From the NCBI RefSeq assembly GCF_003583765.1, contig NZ_QXQA01000019.1, positions 1-64,000 of the forward strand: DNA of 64,000 nt, written 5' to 3'. This DNA is from Paenibacillus nanensis. Its GTDB lineage: Bacteria; Bacillota; Bacilli; Paenibacillales; Paenibacillaceae. How positions within the stretch are numbered: position 1 is the first letter of the stretch; each line of letters opens with the position of its first letter. Shown here in pieces: positions 19,159 through 30,420 of the stretch. Below the pieces are notes generated by a model. That model was not told the origin of the DNA. It did not search any database and was given only the letters and a program-made list of their open reading frames with translations. Both the position numbers and the translations under genes were made by a program.

Positions 19159-20238
19159 CTACGCCGCCTCCTTCCGCTTGTCGGCACGTTTGCTCATGAA
19201 CGGCTTCAAAATAAACTTAACGATGCCATGTGCCGCTACGAAGAATATAACCGAACCGATAACGATCCGCACGATTTCCGATGGAACGCCAGCGCCGAAG
19301 CTCATGCCTCCCGAGCCGTAGCTGAGTCCGCCGAACAAAATAGCGCCCAGCAGTACGCCGATTGGCGTATTGCCTCCCAGCAGAGCAACCGCGATACCGT
19401 CAAAGCCGTAGCCCGGCGAAGCCGCCATAATCGTCTGGTTGCCGAATACGCCAAGCACCTCGAACACGCCGCCAAGTCCTGCGAACAGACCGCTGATGAA
19501 CATCGACTTCACAACGGTTCTATTCACGTTCATCCCCGCATACAAAGCCGCGTCCGGATTGTGGCCGACCGCGCGAAGCTCATACCCTTGCTTCGTTCGC
19601 CACAGAATGATGTAGAAGAGTACGACGCAAATCAGCGCCAGCAGCGTTCCCCAATGCATTCTTGCGTTATCGGTCAGCTTAACGAGCCAATCGATGCTCA
19701 TAAAAGCCGATTCGTGAACCGGCTTCGACTTTTGCTGACCCGGCTCCGACAAGAAGGAAGACACGATATAGTTAGCCAGATACAGGGCTGTCCAGTTCAG
19801 CATAATCGAGGAGATCACCTCGTTTACGCCCCGCGCCGCCTTTAAGTAGCCGGCCAAAGCTGCCCATAAACCGCCGAAAACGGCGCCTACGATAATGGCA
19901 AGCGGGCCATGGATATACCATGGCAGATCGAACACGACGCCGACGATCGTTGCGCCGGTCATGCCCATAACGAATTGGCCTTCGACACCAATATTGAAGA
20001 GCCCCGTCCGGAATGCAAAAGCCACCGCAAGTCCGGTGAAAATCAGCGGCGTTATGGCGCGAACCGTCTCCCCCATATGGTATGGACTGCCGATGACGCG
20101 TTCGAACAGCGATTGATAAGCGAGCAGAGGGTCATATCCCCCGGAAAGCATGGCGATCGCGCCGACAATCAGACCGAGCAGGATCGAGACAATCGGCACA
20201 AGCAGCGATGTGTTAAAGATTTTTTTGAAAGTTTCCAT
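19159..20238 (-). CDS. ABC transporter permease, BmpA-type nucleoside importer (NupP-like)
   Basis: Partner permease, 359 residues, with an N-terminal membrane segment (about 11-31) and the family motifs FRTGLFNIGVEGQFVMG, ARGVNEVISSIMLNW, VGHNPDAALYAGMNV and GYGFDGIAVALLGGNTPIG. The latter places it in the BMP/nucleoside branch rather than the ribose branch. The lysine- and arginine-rich C-terminus (KRADKRKEAA) is cytoplasmic. 5 bp separate it from the ATPase gene. Confidence 0.9.
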   Translation of the reverse strand: METFKKIFNTSLLVPIVSILLGLIVGAIAMLSGGYDPLLAYQSLFERVIGSPYHMGETVRAITPLIFTGLAVAFAFRTGLFNIGVEGQFVMGMTGATIVGVVFDLPWYIHGPLAIIVGAVFGGLWAALAGYLKAARGVNEVISSIMLNWTALYLANYIVSSFLSEPGQQKSKPVHESAFMSIDWLVKLTDNARMHWGTLLALICVVLFYIILWRTKQGYELRAVGHNPDAALYAGMNVNRTVVKSMFISGLFAGLGGVFEVLGVFGNQTIMAASPGYGFDGIAVALLGGNTPIGVLLGAILFGGLSYGSGGMSFGAGVPSEIVRIVIGSVIFFVAAHGIVKFILKPFMSKRADKRKEAA

Positions 20239-20243
20239 ATCGG

Positions 20244-21785
20244 CTAGCCCTCTCCTCCCGCTTGTCGTTGTTCGGCATTGCCGGCCATTAACAGTCCAAG
20301 CTGTTCGTCGTCGCGATGCTCCGCGTCCACTTCGCCGACCAGCTTGCCTTCGTACATAACGGCAATACGGTCGGATAACGCATAAAGCTCATCCAGCTCG
20401 AAGGAGACAAGCAATACCGCTTTGCCTTCGTTTCGCGCGTCGACAAGGCGTTTGTGCACGAATTCGATCGCGCCGATGTCGAGACCGCGAGTCGGCTGTA
20501 CCGCAATGATCAAATCGGGGTCTTTGTTAATTTCCCGCGCAATGATCGCCTTCTGCTGGTTACCGCCGGACAGCCCTCTTGCATGGGTATGAATACCGGA
20601 AGCGCGAACGTCGAATTCCTTGACCAGCCTGTTTGCCAGCTCATCCATCGCCTTATAATCGATAAAGCCGGATTTCCCGTACTCCGGTTTAAAATACGTG
20701 TTCAAAATCATATTTTCGCTAAGAGAAAAGTCCAGCACCAGTCCATGCTTATGACGGTCCTCCGGAATATGGCCGACCCCGGCGGTCGAAATATTCCGCG
20801 GCGACTCGTTCGTAATATCGCGGCCGTTCAAGGTCACTTTACCGCCTTGTACTTTACGCATGCCCGTAATGGCATAGATCAGCTCGCTCTGTCCGTTCCC
20901 GTCTACTCCGGCAATGCCGAAAATTTCACCAGCCCGCACATGAAAGCTAGTGCCGTCCAGCGCCATTTTGCTTTGCTCGCCTTTCATACGCAGGTTATCG
21001 ACGGACAAAACGACCTCTCCCGCTTGCTGCTTCGTCTTCTCCACCTTAAAGTTAACATCCCGGCCGACCATCAGCTCAGCCAGCTGGCGCTCGTTCGTTT
21101 CGCTCGTTTTGACCGTGCGGATGACTTTGCCGCGGCGGATAACCGTAACCGAATTGGAGATCGCCATCACTTCTCTAAGCTTATGCGTAATGATAATAAT
21201 CGATTTGCCCTCAGCCGCTAAGTTTCGAATAATCTCGATCAGTTCATCGATTTCTTGAACCGTTAGCACCGCTGTCGGCTCGTCAAATATTAGAATCTCT
21301 GCGCCGCGGTATAACGTTTTCAAAATTTCAACCCGCTGCTGCATGCCTACCGTTATATCTTGAATCCGCATTTGCGGATCTACTTTCAGTCCATAACGCT
21401 CCGAGATCTCTTTTACCTTCTGATTCGCGAGCTTATAATCAATAGTCATGCCTTTTTTAGGTTCATTGCCAAGCACAATGTTTTCCGCAACCGTGAACGG
21501 CTGCACGAGCTTAAAATGCTGATGCACCATGCCGATGCCCAGCTCAATCGCTTTTGACGCGCCGTCAATTACCGTCTGTTTGCCGTTAATCCAAATTTCG
21601 CCCTCGTCCGGCTGATACAGACCGAACAAAATATTCATGAGTGTAGATTTGCCAGCGCCGTTCTCGCCGAGCAGAGCATGAATCTCGCCCTTCTTCAGCT
21701 CGAAGTTGATGGAATCGTTGGCCACCAGCCCTGGAAAACGCTTCGTAATACCCTTTAGCTGTACGACCGCCCCGCTCTGATCCAT
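20244..21785 (-). CDS. ABC transporter ATP-binding protein, two-domain (NupO-like)
   Basis: Tandem ATPase driving nucleoside import. From ATG 21785 it is 513 residues; a TTG eight codons earlier is possible but GGGAG fits the ATG. Domain 1 has Walker [10 protein letters not shown] (40-48), [11 protein letters not shown] as signature and FDEPTAVLT. Domain 2 has the degenerate Walker [10 protein letters not shown] and signature [15 protein letters not shown] followed by AVQPTRGLD, the usual asymmetry of this family. Sugar ABC ATPases of the RbsA type look similar; the neighbouring BMP lipoprotein favours nucleosides. Confidence 0.9.
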   Translation of the reverse strand: MDQSGAVVQLKGITKRFPGLVANDSINFELKKGEIHALLGENGAGKSTLMNILFGLYQPDEGEIWINGKQTVIDGASKAIELGIGMVHQHFKLVQPFTVAENIVLGNEPKKGMTIDYKLANQKVKEISERYGLKVDPQMRIQDITVGMQQRVEILKTLYRGAEILIFDEPTAVLTVQEIDELIEIIRNLAAEGKSIIIITHKLREVMAISNSVTVIRRGKVIRTVKTSETNERQLAELMVGRDVNFKVEKTKQQAGEVVLSVDNLRMKGEQSKMALDGTSFHVRAGEIFGIAGVDGNGQSELIYAITGMRKVQGGKVTLNGRDITNESPRNISTAGVGHIPEDRHKHGLVLDFSLSENMILNTYFKPEYGKSGFIDYKAMDELANRLVKEFDVRASGIHTHARGLSGGNQQKAIIAREINKDPDLIIAVQPTRGLDIGAIEFVHKRLVDARNEGKAVLLVSFELDELYALSDRIAVMYEGKLVGEVDAEHRDDEQLGLLMAGNAEQRQAGGEG

Positions 21786-21841
21786 GCCTTCATCATCTCC
21801 CGGGATCAACTTTGTTGGTTACTTGTCCGAACATGAAACAG

Positions 21842-21869
21842 GACAAGACCGGCTCATGCCGGTCTTGCC
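21842..21869 (-). terminator. Intra-operon stem-loop after the BMP lipoprotein gene
   Basis: A perfect 10-bp stem CAAGACCGGC (21844-21853) with GCCGGTCTTG (21858-21867) and a 4-nt loop, without a real T-run. Placed between the solute-binding protein gene and the ATPase gene, it probably stabilises or attenuates the transcript so that the lipoprotein is made in excess. Confidence 0.65.
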
Positions 21870-21917
21870 TCTGTGACCCTTGCTGCCTTGCTTTATCGTG
21901 ATTCCAATCCAACCATC

Positions 21918-22979
21918 TTATTCAGTCGGTACTGTAATTTCACCGTTGATGATTTTTTGCTTATACTCATCAACCTTCGCCAGCACGTCAGCCGGAACGT
22001 TCTTCGTGGACGTCTCAGGCAGACCTACCGCATTGTCCTTCAGACCCAGCACGGTTACTGTACCGCCAGGGAACTGTCCAGCGATCAGATCTTTGGAAAC
22101 CTTCGTTACAGCCGCGTCTACACCCTTCATCATCGAAGTCAATGTAACTTCGTCGCCGAACTCCAGGGATTGGTCTTTGTCAACGCCGATAACCCATACG
22201 TTCTCACCGTTTTTCTTACGCTCGATCGCTTCGTTGAACACGCCGTTGCCTGTGCCGCCGGAAGCGTGGAAGATGATGTCTACGCCGGCATTGTACATCG
22301 TAGCCGCAATGCTCTTGCCGAGGTCAGGCTTACCGAAATCGCCCGCGTAATTAATCGATACGGTAGCGTCTGGATTCACAGCCTTCACGCCTGCTTCGAA
22401 GCCCTTCTCGAACCTTGTAATAACCGGAATTTCCATACCGCCTACAAAGCCGATTTTATTGGATTTCGTCATAAGACCTGCAACAACGCCAACCAGGTAG
22501 GAGCCTTCGTGTTCAGCGAATGTTACGGAAGCAACGTTAGGCGCATCTACCACTGCGTCAATAACAGCCAGCTTGGAATCTGGGTTCTCCTTCGCAACCT
22601 TAGCCATTGCGTCTTCGAACAGCATGCCGATACCCCAAGTCAGGTTATAGCCTTCTTTAACGAAGCTGTTCAGGTTCGGCTCCATGTCGGCCTCGCCTTT
22701 ACTTTCGAGGAACTTGGTTTCAGCGCCTGTCTCGTCCTTCAGACGGTCCAGCGCTTCCCATGCGCTTTGGTTAAACGATTTGTCGTTAACGCCGCCAACG
22801 TCGGTAACCATGCCGATTTTGAAGCCTTCGCCGCTTCCGTCGGATTTAACCTCTTCGCCGGCGCCTTGATTCGTGTTAGCAGAACCGCCGTTGTTGGTGT
22901 TCTTGTCTTGTCCGCAAGCGGACAGAACAAGCGTAACCGCAACGATCAGCATGAGCATAAAGCTAAAAGACTTTTTCAT
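21918..22979 (-). CDS. BMP-family nucleoside-binding lipoprotein
   Basis: Extracellular substrate-binding lipoprotein of the importer encoded downstream. 353 residues with a lipoprotein signal (MKKSFSF..., lipobox LSAC, lipidated C22) and a G/N-rich linker. The BMP (PF02608-type) fold shows IGMVTDVGGVNDKSFNQSAWEAL, SVTFAEHEGSYLVGVVAGLMTKSNKIGFVGGMEIPVI in segments, IFHASGGTGNGVF and WVIGVDKDQS. Nearest characterised relatives bind purine nucleosides (B. subtilis NupN, TmpC of Treponema); exact ligand not provable here. The ATG follows AAGGGGAG; first gene of the operon. Confidence 0.92.
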   Translation of the reverse strand: MKKSFSFMLMLIVAVTLVLSACGQDKNTNNGGSANTNQGAGEEVKSDGSGEGFKIGMVTDVGGVNDKSFNQSAWEALDRLKDETGAETKFLESKGEADMEPNLNSFVKEGYNLTWGIGMLFEDAMAKVAKENPDSKLAVIDAVVDAPNVASVTFAEHEGSYLVGVVAGLMTKSNKIGFVGGMEIPVITRFEKGFEAGVKAVNPDATVSINYAGDFGKPDLGKSIAATMYNAGVDIIFHASGGTGNGVFNEAIERKKNGENVWVIGVDKDQSLEFGDEVTLTSMMKGVDAAVTKVSKDLIAGQFPGGTVTVLGLKDNAVGLPETSTKNVPADVLAKVDEYKQKIINGEITVPTE

Positions 22980-23079
22980 GCTTCTTTACTCCCCTTCTTC
23001 TAATGAATTATGGTGTAGCATCGAAAAGCGTGAACAGCCTTACTCCTACAGTATTGCTGTTCCTAGCTGCTATTATTTC

Positions 23080-23104
23080 ATTATAGTTACAAAATAGTTA
23101 CAAA
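23080..23104 (-). promoter_or_regulatory. Promoter region of the nucleoside importer with 11-bp direct repeat
   Basis: On the minus strand a TATAAT (23085-23080) is preceded not by a clear -35 but by two exact copies of TTTGTAACTA, 11 bp apart (23104-23095 and 23093-23084). The 11-bp phasing on one helix face suggests a regulator binding site at the -35 position. The leader to the ATG is about 95 nt. Confidence 0.55.
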
Positions 23105-23206
23105 AAAATTTCCGTCAATGAAATTATGTGAGTTTCCATTACATTAATATGCCAATGCTGTGTCACGTTTATGTGATAAAGAACTTGTCCAACAAACACA
23201 CGAAAC

Positions 23207-23236
23207 GTCCCGCCGCTCCAAACGGAGCAGCGGGAC
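23207..23236 (-). terminator. Terminator after ftsH
   Basis: A 13-bp stem with one mismatch (GTCCCGCCGCTCC 23207-23219 with 23224-23236) and a 4-nt loop, followed on the minus strand by TTTCGTGTGTTTGTT. It begins 11 bp after the ftsH stop. Confidence 0.8.
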
Positions 23237-23247
23237 GGTGGAATTCA

Positions 23248-25260
<2,013 letters not shown>

Positions 25261-25288
25261 CCCCTACCTCCTCTCAGACGCTTTAAAC

Positions 25289-25318
25289 ATTTTACCATAG
25301 CATGACTTTCCATCACAA
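25289..25318 (-). promoter_or_regulatory. Probable sigma-A promoter of ftsH
   Basis: Minus strand TTGTGA (25318-25313), 18-bp spacer and TAAAAT (25294-25289) in the 99-bp gap between hpt and ftsH. The -10 is good and the -35 is moderate. Confidence 0.55.
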
Positions 25319-25359
25319 TAGAGGCTAAAGGAGGGTGGACATGTACGGCTCTGGCGTCA

Positions 25360-25899
25360 TTACTTCTCGTAAACCTGCGGCTTCAAAATACCGATATAAG
25401 GAAGATTGCGGTATTTCTCCGCATAGTCCAAACCATAGCCGACGACGAACTCGTCGGGCAGAGTAAAGCCTTTATAATGCGGCTGCAGATCGACCGTGCG
25501 GCGAGCCGGCTTGTCGAACAGCGTAACGACTGTCACCGACTTCGTGCCGCGATGCTCCAGCACGTCAATCAAATAACTCAGGGTAAGACCGCTGTCGATA
25601 ATATCCTCGACAATAAGTACATCTCGTCCTTCGACCGACACGTCCAAATCTTTGATGATCTTGACGACGCCGGAGGATTTGGTGGACGCTCCGTAGCTCG
25701 AAACCGCCATAAAATCGATCTCAAGCGGCACGGTAATGGCTTTTACCAAATCGGACATAAAAATAAACGCGCCTTTGAGGACGCAAATAACGAGCGGATT
25801 GCGCCCCTCGAAGTCGACGCTAAGCTGCGCGCCTAGCTCCTTCACCTTTGCACCAATCTGCTCTTCGCTGTATAAAACTTCTTTAATGTCGTTCTGCAA
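25360..25899 (-). CDS. hpt: Hypoxanthine phosphoribosyltransferase
   Basis: Purine salvage: hypoxanthine (or guanine) plus PRPP to IMP (or GMP). 179 residues with the PRPP loop [13 protein letters not shown] (94-106), the LKGAFIF loop that binds pyrophosphate, FMAVSSYG and the C-terminal [22 protein letters not shown]. Directly after tilS, as in B. subtilis. The nearby nucleoside importer operon gives it a plausible supply of salvage substrates. Confidence 0.97.
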   Translation of the reverse strand: MQNDIKEVLYSEEQIGAKVKELGAQLSVDFEGRNPLVICVLKGAFIFMSDLVKAITVPLEIDFMAVSSYGASTKSSGVVKIIKDLDVSVEGRDVLIVEDIIDSGLTLSYLIDVLEHRGTKSVTVVTLFDKPARRTVDLQPHYKGFTLPDEFVVGYGLDYAEKYRNLPYIGILKPQVYEK

Positions 25900-25950
25900 A
25901 GTAAAAATCCTCCCACGCTATACCTATGTTTATGTGTAAACCGTTGTTAC

Positions 25951-27387
25951 TTATTCGTTATGCGCCGTTACGCGAAGCACTCTCCTGCTGCCCCCGCCGG
26001 TCAGCGCATGCGAGGAACGGCGCAGCCCCGGAATCCAGAGCAGCCTGCCTGCCGCGTCGCATAGCAGCGGATACGATTCCCGAATGGAGGGAGGTATCTT
26101 CTCGTCAACGAACATATCTTGCACTTTTTTCGAGCCATTTAATCCTAAAATTTGAATCCGGTCTCCCGGCAGCCGATTTCGCACATGCAAAGGGAATTGC
26201 AGCTCGTCGGCATCGAAATACGCTTCCATTCGCGAATTCGGCCTGCCGCGCGCGCCTTCATCCTCGAGCCATTCCAGCTCGAAGCGCCAGCCGCTCGGCT
26301 CAACAGCGATCCGCTTCGTTCCCGCTTCCACAACATAATCGTATCCGTGGCCGGATGATTGCTCCGCAAGAACCGGACTGGAAGCACCCTTCACCCAGCG
26401 CAGCACATCGTATTCGCGCACGAAGCGCACGCCGCCTCCGGCATCCATCCGCCAAGTGGCGGGAGCATCCTCGGAAGCCGCAAGCCGCATCGTCTCGATG
26501 CCGCTAAAGCCTAAGTTTTCCGTTTCCTCCGAAAGATAACTTAATATTAGTTTAATCAATCTCCTTTGTAAAGCGACGTGGAGGTCCCTCAGCTCCCGGC
26601 AGCCGATGGCGTATTCCCCGTCCTTCCGGATGACAAATCGGCCGAACAGCTCTGACGTTTGCCGTTCCATATAGTCGTCCTCCGCGCCCGCGACTTCGGC
26701 CAGTCTTTGCAAAGACTGTGAAAGCTGCGGGTTGTACTGCGACAAATAAGGAAGGACGTCGAGGCGTATCGTATTACGGAAGTAGTACCGCTCAAGGTTG
26801 CTGCTGTCCGTACAATAAGGTATCGCGTGTTCTTCGCAGTAGCGAAGAAGGTCCGATTTGTTCATACGAAGCAGGGGCCGAATAAGTTCCACATTTTTTT
26901 CGCGGCGGATGCTGCCCATACCCGAAAGCCCGGTTAGCCCTGATCCGCGCAGGAGCCTCATCAGCACCGTCTCCGCCTGATCGCCGGCATGATGCGCCAA
27001 AGCGATCTTCGCTGCCCCGTATCGCTCCGCTATTTCATGGAGGAAAGCATATCTTCGCTCCCGCGCCGCAGCCTGAAGATTCAATCGGTTCTCTTCTATA
27101 TATGTAGGGAGATCGAGCGTAACGGTCTCGCACGGCACCTCGAGACTTGCGGCATAGGCCTTCACCGTCTCCAGCTCGCGGGCGGATTCCTCGCCGCGGA
27201 AGCCGTGGTTCACATGAGCCGCTGTCAGCTTCAGCGACTGCTCTTGCGACAGCGCGCGCAGCATATGCAGCAGCGCCATCGAATCCGGACCGCCGGATAC
27301 GGCTATGACGATGGCGTCTCCTGGCCGCCATAGCCCCCGAGCCGCAGCTTCCTTCGCAAGCTCCACCTGGAGCGGATCTCTGCTCAT
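25951..27387 (-). CDS. tilS: tRNA(Ile)-lysidine synthetase
   Basis: Converts the wobble cytidine of tRNA-Ile(CAU) to lysidine. Start taken at 27387 because AGAAGGAGG lies 8 nt upstream; a longer frame starts 13 codons earlier. 478 residues: PP-loop SGGPDS (31-36), HVNHGFRGEES, LAHHAGDQAETVLMRLLRGSGLTGLSG in segments, IRPLLRMNKSDLLRYCEEHAIPYCTDSSN in segments, and the TilS C-terminal domain with LNGSKKVQDMFVDEKIP. Its start lies 58 bp after the kinase gene. Confidence 0.96.
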   Translation of the reverse strand: MSRDPLQVELAKEAAARGLWRPGDAIVIAVSGGPDSMALLHMLRALSQEQSLKLTAAHVNHGFRGEESARELETVKAYAASLEVPCETVTLDLPTYIEENRLNLQAAARERRYAFLHEIAERYGAAKIALAHHAGDQAETVLMRLLRGSGLTGLSGMGSIRREKNVELIRPLLRMNKSDLLRYCEEHAIPYCTDSSNLERYYFRNTIRLDVLPYLSQYNPQLSQSLQRLAEVAGAEDDYMERQTSELFGRFVIRKDGEYAIGCRELRDLHVALQRRLIKLILSYLSEETENLGFSGIETMRLAASEDAPATWRMDAGGGVRFVREYDVLRWVKGASSPVLAEQSSGHGYDYVVEAGTKRIAVEPSGWRFELEWLEDEGARGRPNSRMEAYFDADELQFPLHVRNRLPGDRIQILGLNGSKKVQDMFVDEKIPPSIRESYPLLCDAAGRLLWIPGLRRSSHALTGGGSRRVLRVTAHNE

Positions 27388-27445
27388 TCGTGATGCCTCC
27401 TTCTTCTTTCCTCGCCATATCGCCATATCGCCCTATAGATAGACG

Positions 27446-28366
27446 CTATAGGAACAAGTCAAGCAGCAGCCAGCCCATCGACGCCGCAAGCAGCAGTCCG
27501 GACGTGGCGGCAAGTCCCTTCAGCCATCCCGGCATCCCGGGGCTATTCCTGGTCACGCGCCGATGCATGAGCGCACGCCATGCTTCCGCCCCCTCCGCCG
27601 CATCCGCGAACTCGCCCATAAGCGCTCTCTTCAACCAGCCGGACACGGGCTTCAGCCCCGGACAATTGTCGGCAATCTCCATGAGCTCGGACGTCGAGCG
27701 GTTCTGCGGCAGAAGCTCCTTCGTCAGCGCGTGCAGCCTTTTGGGCTCGTGAAGCTGAATGCATAGGACGGCAAAGGAGAACAGATCATAGCCGGGATCC
27801 GCGCTTCGCGATCCCCCGTTCCAGTAGCCCCGGTCATAAATCTCCGTGAACTGCCGAACGCTCTTGCCCTTAGCCGTTACCCCGCCGTAGTCGACGAGCT
27901 CGACGTGGCCGTAATCCGCCACCATAACGTTCTCCACCTTAAGGTCGCCGAACACCCAGCCTGCCTTGTGCAGCTTAGCCAGCTTGCCGAGCAGATTCAA
28001 AGCAACGAGCGGAAACCATTCCGGCCCTTGCTGCTTGAGATAACTCGCGAGCGTCGTGCCGCGCACATAGCGCATGATATAGAAGGGATATTCGCGGCCA
28101 TCCGGCCCATACAAATCGTCCACATCATAAAGGAACGTCTCTAAGCTTCTCTGCTTGTCAAGCGACTTCAGCACATTAATCTCCGATTGCAGATCGACCG
28201 TGTCGGCTCCGATCTTCATGGCCAGCCAGTCCCGATCCCGCTGCACGAGATAGACCTTCCCGTTAGCGCCTTCGCCGAGCAGCCTTTCGATCCGGTATCG
28301 GCCCATTCTCCATTTCCCGACTACGACGCTGCCGCGGCGCAGTTCGAGCTTAAACGACGTAGTCAC
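27446..28366 (-). CDS. Membrane-anchored Ser/Thr protein kinase (YabT-like)
   Basis: 306 residues. Hanks-type kinase with P-loop GEGANGKVY (31-39), K51 (AMK), E62 in the C-helix, catalytic loop FGDLKVEN with D141, K143 and N146 (histidine of HRD replaced), and DYG (159-161) instead of DFG. A single membrane segment (about 284-305) ends the protein, leaving the kinase in the cytoplasm; no extracellular sensor. B. subtilis YabT has the same place and layout and acts in spore development on RecA and others. GTG start, overlapping the VWA gene by 17 bp. Confidence 0.88.
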   Translation of the reverse strand: MTTSFKLELRRGSVVVGKWRMGRYRIERLLGEGANGKVYLVQRDRDWLAMKIGADTVDLQSEINVLKSLDKQRSLETFLYDVDDLYGPDGREYPFYIMRYVRGTTLASYLKQQGPEWFPLVALNLLGKLAKLHKAGWVFGDLKVENVMVADYGHVELVDYGGVTAKGKSVRQFTEIYDRGYWNGGSRSADPGYDLFSFAVLCIQLHEPKRLHALTKELLPQNRSTSELMEIADNCPGLKPVSGWLKRALMGEFADAAEGAEAWRALMHRRVTRNSPGMPGWLKGLAATSGLLLAASMGWLLLDLFL

Positions 28367-29090
28367 CCATCATCCCATCCGTTTCATTCCTTGCTCGCCG
28401 GCTGTAATCGCTCATATCGTTCTGGCCCTGGCGGTAATAATCGACAACCTGCATAATCGCAGGACCGGTCGGCGTCGTTCCGGCCATCTGCAGCTTCGGG
28501 AAGATGGACTGCACGCCGTTCAAATGGCTTGTCCACGCGAGGTCCATGACGCAATCATCCCCATGCCTCGAGCCGGGGAAATGGAATACCGAAATCTCGC
28601 TTTTGCCCTGTCTTGCCTGGAGGCTCAGCATCAGATCGCGGATCGCTTCCTCCACTGCGGCCAGCTTCGGCTTCATGCTGGCGCTGGCGTCGATAAGCAG
28701 CGCAACCTTGAGGCCGGACGTCTCGCCGAGCTCATCAATCACGCGCACGACCTCGCCCCGCTTCTCCGGCGGCAGCGCTTCGATCGAGCCATTGCCGAGC
28801 ACTTGCTTCAGTTCCTTTTGCACCGCAAGCTGGATCGTCTGCACGACCGTCTTCCGCGTCATCATCTGCACCGTCTGCGACAGCTGCCGCATATTCACCA
28901 TACGGCTGAGACCGCCGCCCGCGCGCGCAATTTCCTCAATCTCCGATGCCCCGAGCTCGCCTACATCGCCCTGGTCCAGCACGCCGACCACATTCACATT
29001 AATGCCTTCCGACTTGGCATGCGCCGCAGCCACTACCGGACTAAGCCCTACATTGGAGCAGCCGTCCGTAATCAGCAATATTTGCTTCAT
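28350..29090 (-). CDS. VWA-domain protein (YabS-like)
   Basis: 246 residues, cytoplasmic. MIDAS motifs occur in reversed order: the distal D motif LLITDGCSNVG and the strand INVNVVGVL are at the N-terminus (4-40), while DASAS (DxSxS, about 133-137) and the TPTGPA threonine loop are in the C-terminal half. This looks like a circularly permuted or two-half VWA fold. A GGAGG site precedes the ATG. It overlaps and probably is cotranscribed with the YabT-like kinase; in B. subtilis spoIIE lies upstream, but here an unrelated hydrolase gene does. Confidence 0.85.
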   Translation of the reverse strand: MKQILLITDGCSNVGLSPVVAAAHAKSEGINVNVVGVLDQGDVGELGASEIEEIARAGGGLSRMVNMRQLSQTVQMMTRKTVVQTIQLAVQKELKQVLGNGSIEALPPEKRGEVVRVIDELGETSGLKVALLIDASASMKPKLAAVEEAIRDLMLSLQARQGKSEISVFHFPGSRHGDDCVMDLAWTSHLNGVQSIFPKLQMAGTTPTGPAIMQVVDYYRQGQNDMSDYSRRARNETDGMMGDYVV

Positions 29091-29183
29091 AATCGTTATC
29101 CCTCCGAGAAAGCTTGATGAAATGCCTTTCTATCAGCTTTTCCCTTTTGAAGAGAGATAAACGCTATATTCTAGTATTTCATC

Positions 29184-29193
29184 ATTATAGCAT
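29184..29193 (-). promoter_or_regulatory. Extended -10 promoter upstream of yabS-like gene
   Basis: Minus strand ATGCTATAAT contains a TGn extended -10 and a perfect TATAAT (29189-29184), about 95 bp upstream of the VWA gene start. No good -35 is present. It would drive VWA-kinase-tilS-hpt. Confidence 0.5.
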
Positions 29194-29261
29194 AGCCCCG
29201 TGTGCCCCTCATCTAGCCTGGGAATGCCAAGATCCGCTGTTTCATCATTTTGAGTCCAATA

Positions 29262-29308
29262 AAAAAGGGATCTCCTTCATTCACCTTCGGACGAAGATAG
29301 ATCCCTTT
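29262..29308 (-). terminator. Terminator of the exopolysaccharide operon
   Basis: AAAGGGATCT (29264-29273) pairs with AGATCCCTTT (29299-29308); on the minus strand the stem is followed by TTTATTGG. It begins 14 bp past the GH18-like gene. Confidence 0.8.
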
Positions 29309-29322
29309 CTCTTAGATGAATA

Positions 29323-30402
29323 CTAGAACTGCCGGCTCAAATAGTCCAACGAAGATTCCGAAATTCCTCCGAGCCGCCATATGGCCACCCGATGAACGCC
29401 TCTCTGCTTAGCCCCTTCGATCCATAGACGAAGCGTCTCCTGATCGGCGTACCATACCGTATGCTTATCCCCCTGTTCGTCCGTATAGGCGAAATACAAC
29501 GCTCCGCTCTTCCTGTCGCGTTCCGGCTGCACACCCGCCGATTCCGCGAGCTTGGCGGCGGCAATTTCCGTCACAGCCGATGCGGCTCCTTCGGCGTTCC
29601 AGTCAAATCCGCCCGCGGCGAATGCCATTACAGGATCGCCAGGGATATGATCCATCTTGGCCGCCAGCTTTCCAATCATGGCCAAATCCGCTTTCGGCCC
29701 CGGACCGCTGTGCGTGCCGTACAAATTGTAGGCCATGATCACGTACTGGGGGCCTTCAGGAAGAAGATGCTGGGTGACCGGGGCGCCCGGCTCCACTAAG
29801 ACGCGCAGCTTAAGCCCTTCCGCCGACAGGCTTTGATGCATTTCATTGTAAAGAGCGATGACATGCGGCCAATCCGCATCCGCAATGCGCTCGTAGTCGA
29901 GCTCCACCCCGTCGAATCCGTACTCCTTCGCCAAAGCCACGACTTCTTCGGCATGGTCTCTGCGGCTTTCGACCGTCGCGGCCAAATTGGAAACCAAGCC
30001 GGTATCCTTCTGCAGGGAGTTGCCGTTACCCAATAAGATATCATTCACAACGGTCAAATAACGTTCGCCGCCATTCTCCTCTAAAGCCGCTTCGTCTGCA
30101 GCATCAATGAGCCGATTGAAGCCTTCTCTTAACGTAATTTGGCGCTGCTCATCGTAATAAGCTCCGAACAGCTGCAGACTTTCAAGGGAAGCGGCTACGG
30201 CAGCCAAATCAGCCGCGCCGGCTTCCGCGTCCCAATCGACTATCCACGCGGACAACGCCGTCTCGGCTGAAGCCGCCGATTCCTGCTCAGCACCTCCCGC
30301 CATGCCGCGAAGCTCGTCGCCGTACCGCCACACCGCCGCGCCCAGAACCGCGACCGCCGCAAGCGCAAGCAGCATCCGGTTCCGCCATTTTCGTCTTTTC
30401 AT
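29323..30402 (-). CDS. Secreted or membrane-anchored GH18-family glycosidase-like protein
   Basis: 359 residues: signal/anchor at about 9-25, then a GH18-type barrel. The active-site strand reads FDGVELDYERI, giving the D-x4-D-x-E pattern with the catalytic glutamate; later strands are LRVLVEPG, YVIMAYNLYG, VMAFAAGGFDWN and VAIWRLGG. Related to YdhD/YaaH-like and spore-type GH18 proteins but without LysM repeats. Last gene of the exopolysaccharide operon, 18 bp after a deacetylase-like gene; a role in trimming or releasing the polymer is inferred, substrate unknown. Confidence 0.8.
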   Translation of the reverse strand: MKRRKWRNRMLLALAAVAVLGAAVWRYGDELRGMAGGAEQESAASAETALSAWIVDWDAEAGAADLAAVAASLESLQLFGAYYDEQRQITLREGFNRLIDAADEAALEENGGERYLTVVNDILLGNGNSLQKDTGLVSNLAATVESRRDHAEEVVALAKEYGFDGVELDYERIADADWPHVIALYNEMHQSLSAEGLKLRVLVEPGAPVTQHLLPEGPQYVIMAYNLYGTHSGPGPKADLAMIGKLAAKMDHIPGDPVMAFAAGGFDWNAEGAASAVTEIAAAKLAESAGVQPERDRKSGALYFAYTDEQGDKHTVWYADQETLRLWIEGAKQRGVHRVAIWRLGGISESSLDYLSRQF

Positions 30403-30420
30403 TGCTTCGATCCTTTCCTG

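Noticed and set aside
25341-25466. Plus-strand 41-codon frame with a perfect AAAGGAGG site in the ftsH-hpt gap
   Set aside because: Most of it is antisense to the conserved end of hpt, composition is basic and shadow-like, and no promoter is seen; the SD match may be chance.
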